A stretch of DNA of 23,553 bases. Source: a virus. How positions within the stretch are numbered: position 1 is the first letter of the stretch; every line of letters starts with the position of its first letter. Both the position numbers and the translations under genes were made by a program. The notes under the pieces are model-generated. The model had not been told where the DNA came from. It saw only the letters and a list, made by a program, of their open reading frames with translations, and did not search any database. The stretch spans positions 1 through 23,553 of IMG/VR virus record IMGVR_UViG_3300044986_000619. One strand, 5' to 3'. This document shows positions 14,719 to 20,963 of the stretch, piece by piece.

Positions 14719-15918
14719 TTAATTGCCTTGATAAAATTCCCCAAGCGCTTCAGCGTTGTCCGGATCCGTCAACAGCATCTCTCGAAAAGACATTGGACGA
14801 TCAGACTGAGGTGCTGGACGTACCAACGCCTGCGACACACCGATTGACTTCCGTTCCGAATTGGTTGTTTGCCGAGCCTTCTCAACAAACTGGTTCTTCT
14901 TTTCTTGAACTTTTTCTTTCTTGGTCTTCGCTGCTTCCTCAGGAGTTGCCTCCTTGGGCAGTGGGGGCATTAGCTTGTAAGCCAAGTCTGCAATCACCAA
15001 CTCATCAGCAATCGCATTACCATACTGCTGACGAATCTCTTGAGCCTTCTGACGAAACAGTTCGCCTCGTTCACTCACAACATCACGACCATCAAGACCC
15101 TTCATGATCGTTCCGTCAGCACCGAGCTTAAAAAACTCAGCCTTGTGATCATCAAAAAACTTCTGTGCCCTTAGCTCAGATTCCTGTTCTTGACGAGCCT
15201 GCAAAGCCTGCTGCTGCCGCTGTGTAAGCGTGGTCGCAAGTTGTTCTTGAAACTGCTTAAATCGCGACTCAACAAGCTGACTGAACTGATCCATCAGACC
15301 AGCTTCACTAAACGCCGATACTGGATCGTTTATCAGAAGCTGACTACGACGCTGCTGCTCGGCAACCGCTGCGTTAAGCGACTGAGCTGCTCGAATCGAA
15401 TCTGCATCACCGTCTAGTGCTGGCAGAAATCGCGAGGTAGCATCGTCATACTTGCAGAGCTTAGTAAGCTGGGGATCTATCTCGACCCGCTCCCACTTCT
15501 TAAGCTTCTGTGCGTTATTCTCTGGCGACTGAGGTTGCTGTGGTGCCTGTGGCTGTGACACCTGATATCGCAGTTGCTCGGCAGCTTCCTGCGCTCGGCG
15601 TGCAGTCTCCTCCAGCTCAGCGACTCGCTTCTTTTCAGCGTCTCGCTCGGCTATTAAAGCAGCCAATTGTTTTGATAGATCGTCATCAGACAACTGATCG
15701 GCAGCGACGTTATGCTTAGCTAGTGCTTCGCGAAGCGGAGACATAGGAGCAGCTTGTTCAGCGGGCTCCTCGGCGGCAGGTTGCTCGACATCCTGCACTT
15801 CCTCGATCTGCTCAACCTCACTTACATCTTCGTTTTCATCTGACGACTGACTGGCCAGCGCAGCCGCTTGCCGTTTGGCTAGCGACTCCTCGATCATCTT
15901 TTGCAGGTCTGTAGACAT
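14719..15918 (-). CDS. Scaffolding-like protein, 399 aa
   Basis: The chosen ATG at 15918 follows AAGGAATCAGT; a longer frame to 15966 would invade the divergent control region. The protein is acidic and low in hydrophobics: a Glu/Asp-rich part at about 26-57, a coiled-coil stretch with RDAEKKRVAELEETARRAQE, a Pro/Gln block with QPQAPQQPQ, and further Gln-rich helix (LTQRQQQALQARQEQESE). It ends with LTDPDNAEALGEFYQG, a short tail that may bind capsid. Such proteins guide capsid assembly and leave before DNA fills the head. It is the first gene of the late minus-strand block. Confidence 0.8.
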   Translation of the reverse strand: MSTDLQKMIEESLAKRQAAALASQSSDENEDVSEVEQIEEVQDVEQPAAEEPAEQAAPMSPLREALAKHNVAADQLSDDDLSKQLAALIAERDAEKKRVAELEETARRAQEAAEQLRYQVSQPQAPQQPQSPENNAQKLKKWERVEIDPQLTKLCKYDDATSRFLPALDGDADSIRAAQSLNAAVAEQQRRSQLLINDPVSAFSEAGLMDQFSQLVESRFKQFQEQLATTLTQRQQQALQARQEQESELRAQKFFDDHKAEFFKLGADGTIMKGLDGRDVVSERGELFRQKAQEIRQQYGNAIADELVIADLAYKLMPPLPKEATPEEAAKTKKEKVQEKKNQFVEKARQTTNSERKSIGVSQALVRPAPQSDRPMSFREMLLTDPDNAEALGEFYQGN

Positions 15919-16039
15919 ACTGATTCCTTGGGGGTAGGGGTGATCCTCTACCGCATGATTCAGCAACTACATTTTTTTTGATGGCAAGAAAAATCAGTTC
16001 TGGGTAAAGCGGAACAATAATGGGAGGAAAGCTACAACA
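15919..16039. promoter_or_regulatory. Divergent control region between late genes and the wHTH operon
   Basis: These 121 bases separate the scaffold-like gene (leftward) from the wHTH gene (rightward), so both promoters are expected here or nearby. I see an 8-T run at 15972-15979 and a possible TTGATG -35-like element on the plus strand, but no convincing -10 for either direction. If the phage sigma-like factor reads these promoters, standard boxes need not be present. The wHTH gene has GGAGG at the right edge of this region. Confidence 0.5.
15933..15952 (-). promoter_or_regulatory. Stem-loop in the scaffold leader
   Basis: GGTAG (15933-15937) pairs with CTACC (15948-15952), with an inner GG/CC pair and a four-base loop. 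On the minus-strand message it sits just before the AAGGA ribosome site of the scaffold-like gene, where it could affect access or stabilise the 5' end. The stem is short, so the call is tentative. Confidence 0.35.
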
Positions 16040-16252
16040 ATGATCAATCCGCGACAGGAAAAGCTGCTCTCGATTCGCCAAGTAGCTAAAGAGATTGGGT
16101 ACAGCACCAATGCCGTCTATCGCCTAGTCAAAGATGGCGTTATGGGTGTCGATGGCAAGGTACATACGCTGGAGACATTTGTTACGCCTCAAGGAATGAA
16201 AACGACGGTAGAAGCCTATTATCGATTTCTGGAGACTCTCAATGAGTGCTAA
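16040..16252 (+). CDS. Excisionase-like wHTH DNA-binding protein (DUF1580-like)
   Basis: The 70-residue protein contains a MerR/excisionase-type winged helix: LSIRQVAKEIGYSTNAVYRLVKDGV (helix-turn-helix), then the wing GKVHTLETFVTPQGMKTTVEA and a closing helix YYRFLETL. The pattern ending in T-x-E-A-Y-x-R-F resembles the small DUF1580 proteins found mainly in Planctomycetota. GGAGG lies nine to ten bases before the ATG. It is coupled by overlap to the next plus-strand gene and converges on the recombinase gene. It may act as recombination directionality factor or as repressor of the divergent control region; this is inferred from context. Confidence 0.75.
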   Translation: MINPRQEKLLSIRQVAKEIGYSTNAVYRLVKDGVMGVDGKVHTLETFVTPQGMKTTVEAYYRFLETLNEC

Positions 16253-16604
16253 TGAAGATTACCTGCTGCAAGCAATGGATGCCGTAATGGGAAGCGTCAA
16301 CGAGACGCAAGAGATGATCGCAGGTTTAATGAATGAACAAGCAGAGTCCGTTCTGCCTGCCCGAGTAACGGTAGCAATGGAGTGCCTAAAGATTCTCCAT
16401 CGAAGCCAAAAGATCGTTACCTTCTCCGAGTTGAAGCGCGGCGGGGATTCGTCGGTCAGTACCCATGACCACGAACCAATCTCTGAGTCGGTCAAGAGAT
16501 ACCCCCGCACGCTTGAGCCTGAGGAGAGTCAACTCCGAGATGTCTGTTGCCAATTCCTTTCTGGCTATCTTATCGAAGCGATTAATGGCGACGAGACCGA
16601 TTGA
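16242..16604 (+). CDS. Hypothetical protein coupled to the wHTH gene; tail antisense to the recombinase
   Basis: The start ATGAGTGCTAATG overlaps the stop of the wHTH gene, indicating coupled translation. The first 60 residues (SANEDYLLQAMDAVMGSV, then EQAESVLPARVTVAMECLKILH) are protein-like and helical. From about residue 49 the frame is fully antisense to the end of the recombinase gene (219 shared bases), and there the sequence is more random (RGGDSSVSTHDHEPISE). It has no known family. The real product could be all 120 residues, or the gene may have spread into the neighbour by loss of an earlier stop. A role with the wHTH protein in the lysogeny or excision switch is a guess. Confidence 0.6.
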   Translation: MSANEDYLLQAMDAVMGSVNETQEMIAGLMNEQAESVLPARVTVAMECLKILHRSQKIVTFSELKRGGDSSVSTHDHEPISESVKRYPRTLEPEESQLRDVCCQFLSGYLIEAINGDETD

Positions 16605-17990
16605 TTCGATCATCTTCGGCCAAGCGTAGTAGGTGACACCAATCTGATTGGGGACAAGCAATCCCTTACGTTTTTCGCGGCGATCCTCAAAGACGTGATT
16701 AGCCCATTGCTTGCGACGATTCTGAGAAAACAATGCGTTAACGATATGAGCACAGTCGTTCTTGCTGAACTTCATTTCCTTCCATAGTATATGAGACATT
16801 CGGAAACGAACCATATTGCTGCCGCTTAGGACAAACCGGTTTTGTCCCTCCACGCACATAGACTTGTAGCACATCAAATGCTTTGTGTACTTAAGCCCTT
16901 CCCTCTTCATCTTCATCTTTGCTTCAGAAATCCTCTCACCCTTCATTGTGCTCTCAAGTTCTGCAAATGTACCCAGTAAACCCAGATACCAGTCACCGTC
17001 ATTTTGGTCTGTGCGTATCCCCTCCTCAATCAATCGCAGGATGATTCCCCTGCGATGAAACTCCTTCAGCGTATTGACCATGTCCTGTAGAGAACGAAAG
17101 ATACGATCGAAGCGATACACCACCACGCAGTCGCCACGCTTAGCCTCACCGAGGATACGTTTACCGCCAGGGCGTTCCGCAAATGGCACCTTAAAACTCG
17201 ACACCGCTTCGTCTGCCACAATACCCAGGCACTCACCTCCAATCGCCTTAAGGTCCTCTTCCACTCTCTCTCGCTGGTACTGGAGTCCCAATCCGGATTC
17301 CACCTGACCAGTACTCGACACACGGATATAACCCCAGGTACGGGTCACCTGCTGAGCCTCCTTACGTTTCTTTTTACGGCTAGGTGTAGCAGCCACAAGA
17401 CTTGCGATCTGGTCGTGCTCACGAAACTCCACCACCTCATCGACATTCATGTTAACTGGAGCCTTAGGCTTGGGCGGGATCGCCTTACCCTGACGAGCTG
17501 CCTTAATAGCATTGGCTTCCCTAGTACGGAAGGAGATCATCCTAGACCAGTGCTCAGCCAGCACTGCACAGATCGCAGCCTTGAGCTGCCCTGAAGCTGT
17601 CGAGAGGTCGATACCCTCGTGAATGAAGTGAACAATGATTCCACGCTTAGCGAATTGCCCCATCACAGTGCCGAAGTCACCGAGGTTTCGAAACATCCTG
17701 TCCACCGACCACACTAATAAATGATCTCCCTTTTGAAGCTTCTCTAGCAATCGTGAGCCAGCAGGTCGCTTGGCAAGCTTACTGTTTCCGTAGGCGCTCA
17801 CACCACGATCTACAAAAAAGCCAGGAGTACCCTCTGGATAGCAATCGGTTGACCACTGAACATCTTTGATCTTATAATGCTTGTACTGTATAGCTCGATC
17901 GATCTGAGCTTCGATACTCATTGACGTTGCGACGGAACTGGAATCCGACTGGCGACAATACACAAACACGCAGGGAGGTCGCTTAGACAT
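16386..17990 (-). CDS. Tandem serine recombinase with two catalytic domains
   Basis: This 534-residue protein holds two resolvase/invertase catalytic domains in one chain. Domain 1 (about 5-170) has YCRQS with Arg13 and Ser15, VSAYGN, and VDRMFR with Arg98 and Arg101. Domain 2 (about 217-365) has YIRVSS with Arg223 and Ser225, and FDRIFR with Arg296 and Arg299. These match the nucleophile and activating arginines of gamma-delta-type resolvases, so both look intact. A Lys-rich linker with RKKKRK lies between them. The C-terminal 170 residues are basic and probably bind DNA, but lack the long coiled-coil or zinc-ribbon layout of large integrases. The start ATG shares bases with the sigma gene start on the other strand; its own ribosome site is weak. 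Likely role: integration, excision or DNA inversion. Confidence 0.85.
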   Translation of the reverse strand: MSKRPPCVFVYCRQSDSSSVATSMSIEAQIDRAIQYKHYKIKDVQWSTDCYPEGTPGFFVDRGVSAYGNSKLAKRPAGSRLLEKLQKGDHLLVWSVDRMFRNLGDFGTVMGQFAKRGIIVHFIHEGIDLSTASGQLKAAICAVLAEHWSRMISFRTREANAIKAARQGKAIPPKPKAPVNMNVDEVVEFREHDQIASLVAATPSRKKKRKEAQQVTRTWGYIRVSSTGQVESGLGLQYQRERVEEDLKAIGGECLGIVADEAVSSFKVPFAERPGGKRILGEAKRGDCVVVYRFDRIFRSLQDMVNTLKEFHRRGIILRLIEEGIRTDQNDGDWYLGLLGTFAELESTMKGERISEAKMKMKREGLKYTKHLMCYKSMCVEGQNRFVLSGSNMVRFRMSHILWKEMKFSKNDCAHIVNALFSQNRRKQWANHVFEDRREKRKGLLVPNQIGVTYYAWPKMIESIGLVAINRFDKIARKELATDISELTLLRLKRAGVSLDRLRDWFVVMGTDRRIPAALQLGEGNDLLASMENL

Positions 17991-18771
17991 GAAGAAAGAT
18001 CCGGTTGCTGAGTTTCTAGCTGGCAGGAAAGCACCACGCCTAACCGCCGAACAAGAGAAGGATTGTCACGAAAAAGCCCTGGCTGGTGACGCTCAATCCA
18101 TGGAAACGCTGATATGTTCTCAGGCTCACTGGATATGGACACTCTGCCACAGGCACCATAAACCAAAACAACTCACCACAGACGATCTATTCCACGAGGC
18201 AATTTCGCAGGCTTATCTGGCGATGAAAAACTTCCATCCAGATCGCGGTCGTCTCTCCTCTTTTCTCTCACGAGTAATCCCAAGAAAGTGCTCTGACTTT
18301 GTTGTCAAAACGTGCAGCACGTTTGGCAAGCGAGCCCCAGCGGAATACATCTCGGACGCAAATTCATTTCTGCTTGACGAGGATGGCGTTAAGTCGATTG
18401 TCGCTGAACTCAAAGAATCTAACGTCTACGAGGACAGCTACTACGACGACATCGATGATCTAGCAGCCGTAGTGATATCCATACTATCGGACATGGAGCA
18501 AAGGTCAAGATGGATCGTGGCAAAAAGAATCGAAGGCAAGACTGCCGAGGAGATCGCCAACGAAGAAACCATGATTAACCTGAAATCCAACAGGCTAGGT
18601 AGAATCACCGAACCGTCTAACATCATGCTTACCCTTCACGCCATTCGACGCGAGATACTCCGTGAACTGCTCAGACGAGACATACCGCTCGAATCCTGGG
18701 TGCCGGGATCTAAGATAGGTCAACTCTTCGACATAGCTAGCAGCGGCGACCAAAATCGCCTTTTCGACTAA
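17989..18771 (+). CDS. RNA polymerase sigma-70-like factor (phage-encoded)
   Basis: Residues about 36-105 match sigma region 2: LICSQAHWIWTLC, then TTDDLFHEAISQAYLAMKNF and RGRLSSFLSRVIPRKCSDFV, the parts that bind polymerase core and the -10 element. Residues about 160-225 look like region 4 with a helix-turn-helix (RSRWIVAKRIEGKTAEEIANEE) for the -35 element. Size of 260 is somewhat above typical ECF factors; an acidic linker (EDSYYDDIDD) joins the two. GGGAGGT nine bases upstream is a strong ribosome site, yet lies inside the recombinase coding sequence on the other strand. It may redirect host polymerase to phage genes. The C-terminal end converges with the GNAT gene over 35 bases. Confidence 0.75.
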   Translation: MKKDPVAEFLAGRKAPRLTAEQEKDCHEKALAGDAQSMETLICSQAHWIWTLCHRHHKPKQLTTDDLFHEAISQAYLAMKNFHPDRGRLSSFLSRVIPRKCSDFVVKTCSTFGKRAPAEYISDANSFLLDEDGVKSIVAELKESNVYEDSYYDDIDDLAAVVISILSDMEQRSRWIVAKRIEGKTAEEIANEETMINLKSNRLGRITEPSNIMLTLHAIRREILRELLRRDIPLESWVPGSKIGQLFDIASSGDQNRLFD

Positions 18772-19231
18772 CACGATTAGCGAAGTACTCCTCAAGCCTA
18801 TTGCGTGTGTCACTGCTAGCTCGCGCACTTAGTCGCCAGAGCTGATGACCATCACAATCACCATCTATGCCGAACAAATGAAAGAAACAGCGATGGGCGA
18901 AAGCAACTGACGCTGGATCCCATCCTGGCACTGCCAGCGTGACCACATCGACATGATCGAGCCTAGCTACAGAACCAACCAGACCACGAGCAAAACCTTT
19001 TCTTCGGAACTCTGGTAATACTGCAATACGCCGAATGTAGATTTCCTTCATCTCACGCTCAGCCACTAACACTGCAATGATCTTGGTGCCAGTCTTCGCC
19101 ACATGAACTATCCAGTTGTTCTTCAGTGCATCAAGCACCTCATGCCCCACTATCAACTTCGGGTAGCAAGTCTGTAGCACCTTGATCGCTTGCTTCACAT
19201 CATCTTTGGAATCGCCTAGCGGAGCTTCCAC
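18737..19231 (-). CDS. GNAT-family N-acetyltransferase
   Basis: The 164-residue protein has the acetyl-CoA binding core of GNAT enzymes: strand IYIRRIAVLPEFRRKGFARGLVGSVA, in which RRKGFA (76-81) is the pyrophosphate-binding loop. Preceding strands (WIVHVAKTGTKIIAVLVAE) fit beta 2-4. These enzymes move an acetyl group onto an amine of a protein, metabolite or toxin; the target is not evident. GTG is the start, with GGAGG nine bases upstream. It overlaps the previous gene by 32 bases and is last in the replication block, converging on the sigma gene. Possible uses include acetylating host polymerase, tRNA or defence proteins, but this is inference. Confidence 0.85.
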   Translation of the reverse strand: MEAPLGDSKDDVKQAIKVLQTCYPKLIVGHEVLDALKNNWIVHVAKTGTKIIAVLVAEREMKEIYIRRIAVLPEFRRKGFARGLVGSVARLDHVDVVTLAVPGWDPASVAFAHRCFFHLFGIDGDCDGHQLWRLSARASSDTRNRLEEYFANRVSRKGDFGRRC

Positions 19232-19505
19232 GTTTCCTACCCTCCATCAAAGTCAAGATCATCCAACATCTTTCCTCGGGGGCGATAACAAGCTTGAGTC
19301 CGCTACAGTGTGCACAAAGAATAGGTTGTCCATCGCTAGTCAGTTTCCACTGCGTTAAGTAAAAGCCTCTACGAAGCTCGTCCTTAATGCGTTTCTCAAC
19401 ATCCGCCCTGCTCGGAAGCGGGTCAATCCGCAACCAGAAACGGAGCAGGGCATGCTGAGTCACCTCGACAACATCTTCCTTGCCGACTCTAAAACGGCAC
19501 TTCAT
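19200..19505 (-). CDS. DUF4258-like small protein, 101 aa
   Basis: The start chosen at 19505 (MKCRFRVGKEDVVEV) keeps overlap with SSB to 17 bases; an ATG four codons earlier is possible but has AGGA too close. The pattern VTQHALLRFWLRI, a spaced helix VEKRIKDELRRGF, and a late beta hairpin GLKLVIAPEERCWMILTLMEG resembles DUF4258 and the wider BrnT/RelE-like mRNase fold, in which an H-A-x-x-R start is common. A Cys pair (LCAHCSG) is unusual. Whether it cleaves RNA or is only structurally alike cannot be told. It is co-transcribed with SSB and GNAT. Confidence 0.55.
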   Translation of the reverse strand: MKCRFRVGKEDVVEVTQHALLRFWLRIDPLPSRADVEKRIKDELRRGFYLTQWKLTSDGQPILCAHCSGLKLVIAPEERCWMILTLMEGRKRGSSARRFQR

Positions 19506-19914
19506 CGGGAAAGTCATCTTCCTGCTTTTCAGGCTTGGATGTCTTAGCGGCTGGCTTGGCTGGTCGGGTCTCAGTCTTCCTCTCCGAGTCATCACTTCGC
19601 TTTCCCATAAGCGTCAACGTACTACCGATGATTGATAGCTTCGAGCGCGGATTACCCTCTTTATCGACCCAGCTCTCCGCTTGCAGGTCTCCGGAAACAA
19701 ACACCTCACCACCCTTCTCTACATATTGTTCCACCGTTTCCGCCGTCTTCCCAAAGAAGACCACATCGATATTTGACCACTTCGTCTCACCCTCTCGATC
19801 CTTGTGTGACCAGCCGAGCGTTATGTTGGCGACTTTTGTTCCGGACTTCGCCACTGTAATCCTCGGATCACTACTTACCCGCCCCTGCACTGTTGCAATA
19901 GCTGTTTTACCCAC
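19489..19914 (-). CDS. ssb: Single-stranded DNA-binding protein
   Basis: The 141-residue protein matches bacterial-type SSB. An OB-fold fills about residues 1-105, with ATVQGRVSSDPRITVAKSGTKVANITLGWS, then WSNIDVVFFGKTAETVEQYVEKGGEVFVSGDL, the usual conserved blocks. A disordered Lys/Pro-rich linker follows and the tail ends DDFPDEVPF, the acidic tip that binds replication partners. It coats single strands during phage replication and recombination. It starts with GTG with GGAG eight bases upstream, and overlaps the end of the 75-residue gene before it. Confidence 0.95.
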   Translation of the reverse strand: MGKTAIATVQGRVSSDPRITVAKSGTKVANITLGWSHKDREGETKWSNIDVVFFGKTAETVEQYVEKGGEVFVSGDLQAESWVDKEGNPRSKLSIIGSTLTLMGKRSDDSERKTETRPAKPAAKTSKPEKQEDDFPDEVPF

Positions 19915-20134
19915 GTTCGTTGCTCCATCTTTCTAGCGCAGCCGATACATTGCCCCACGTCTGACATTTGACTCGTAGCAGACGTAAGACTCTCTCTACA
20001 TCACGCTGCGGTAGATCTTGGCTGCGTAAAAGATCTGCCATCTCGTGATAAACATCACCCAACTCACGACGAGTCGGAAACTCCTGATATATCATGCTGA
20101 GTATCAACGACACTCCATCCTTCTTTCGGCTCAT
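19907..20134 (-). CDS. Small helical hypothetical protein, 75 aa
   Basis: The real start is MSRKKDGVSLILSMIYQEF at 20134, where ATG overlaps the stop of the HNH-like gene (ATGA) and AGGGATGA precedes it; a longer frame to 20272 is antisense-like in composition and inside that gene. The product is helical and Arg-rich (LPQRDVERVLRLLRVKCQTWG), could bind nucleic acid or a partner, and is coupled to SSB at its end. No family is recognised. Confidence 0.65.
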   Translation of the reverse strand: MSRKKDGVSLILSMIYQEFPTRRELGDVYHEMADLLRSQDLPQRDVERVLRLLRVKCQTWGNVSAALERWSNERG

Positions 20135-20562
20135 AAACTCATCCCTGTATTTTCGAATAGCATGTTGAGCCAGAAGTTGCTTGGTCGGGCAGGCTCTGGC
20201 GGCATGCCTGTCCATATATGACGCAAATAATCCCGATCGTAATACGCATGGTCCATGATCTGCTTGATCCACATTAAGTTTGCAGCATCGATCGTCGGGT
20301 ACTCTCGACCATTAATATGTTTCGTTGGTATCGCTACTCGATCATGCACATGACACTCATGGGCCAGTGGACACAAAAGGACAACAGCTCGTCTGTCGTT
20401 GACTCGGTGCATCGCTCCAGATCCACTGCTTATATGAGCCACCTGAAGCCACCAATCACCGTACCAATTTTTGGGGCGAGTCCCCTTAGTTAATCCTGTG
20501 AGCCAGCAGAATCTTCTTCCGGCGATGTCTCGAATTGATCCAGCATCTCCTGCTTCCCCCAT
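20131..20562 (-). CDS. HNH-like nuclease (putative)
   Basis: The core AHISSGSGAMHRVNDRRAVVLLCPLAHECH has the order His, Asn-Asp, and late His seen in HNH-type nucleases, where these residues hold a metal and cut DNA or RNA. A WYGDWWLQ stretch lies before it, and a helical tail follows. The start is uncertain: the ATG at 20562 has AGGTCGAA upstream and gives 143 residues, whereas the longest frame reaches 20601. It overlaps the LmbU-like gene by 73 bases. It sits among replication genes, consistent with recombination, junction processing or packaging, and the zinc-finger cysteines of many HNH proteins are mostly missing. Confidence 0.55.
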   Translation of the reverse strand: MGEAGDAGSIRDIAGRRFCWLTGLTKGTRPKNWYGDWWLQVAHISSGSGAMHRVNDRRAVVLLCPLAHECHVHDRVAIPTKHINGREYPTIDAANLMWIKQIMDHAYYDRDYLRHIWTGMPPEPARPSNFWLNMLFENTGMSL

Positions 20563-20963
20563 TTCGACCTGACGTACTTCTGAAGCTCCTGACTCGTCCA
20601 TCTCTCCGTCTCCGCTTTCTTAAGTGCAACAACTCGAATCCTCGGGTCTAGCTTGATCACCGCTAGATGGTGGCTCCATGAAAGATTGGTATTTCGCTGC
20701 GACATTGGAAACTTTGCACTGACGGCGACACATCGCTGCAATAGATCAGCACTGATATCTGGATCAACAATCTGATACATCTCATCACCAAAGAATTTTT
20801 CTCCAGTCAGCAGCGTATCACCGATCCACCAGTACACATGCCGCTGAAGCCACGCAAGCTTCGACAGCGGCTCCTCCAGTTCTTGTAGTTCAGGTGGTCG
20901 AGTGAGAAACGCATGACCATCAGCAAACACAAGTGGCCCCTGCTTCCAAGCAAAATCATTCAT
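20490..20963 (-). CDS. LmbU-like DNA-associated protein, 157 aa
   Basis: The section WWIGDTLLTGEKFFGDEMYQ, then SAKFPMSQRNTNLSWSHHLAV and ALKKAETERWTSQELQKYVR, follows a pattern of small proteins related to LmbU-type regulators and many phage or plasmid proteins: WWxGDxLxxGE, a helix with FPxSxR, LSxxHHxxV and a final WSxxELxxxV helix. These are probably DNA-binding, but their function in phages is poorly known. AGAGGTGAGTT-ATG gives a good start. It overlaps the exonuclease stop by 8 bases, so it is part of the replication operon. Confidence 0.65.
   Translation of the reverse strand: MNDFAWKQGPLVFADGHAFLTRPPELQELEEPLSKLAWLQRHVYWWIGDTLLTGEKFFGDEMYQIVDPDISADLLQRCVAVSAKFPMSQRNTNLSWSHHLAVIKLDPRIRVVALKKAETERWTSQELQKYVRSKWGKQEMLDQFETSPEEDSAGSQD

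Noticed and set aside
15972-15979. Run of eight T as a terminator
   Set aside because: No stable hairpin precedes it on the plus strand, and it lies in a divergent region where no gene ends.
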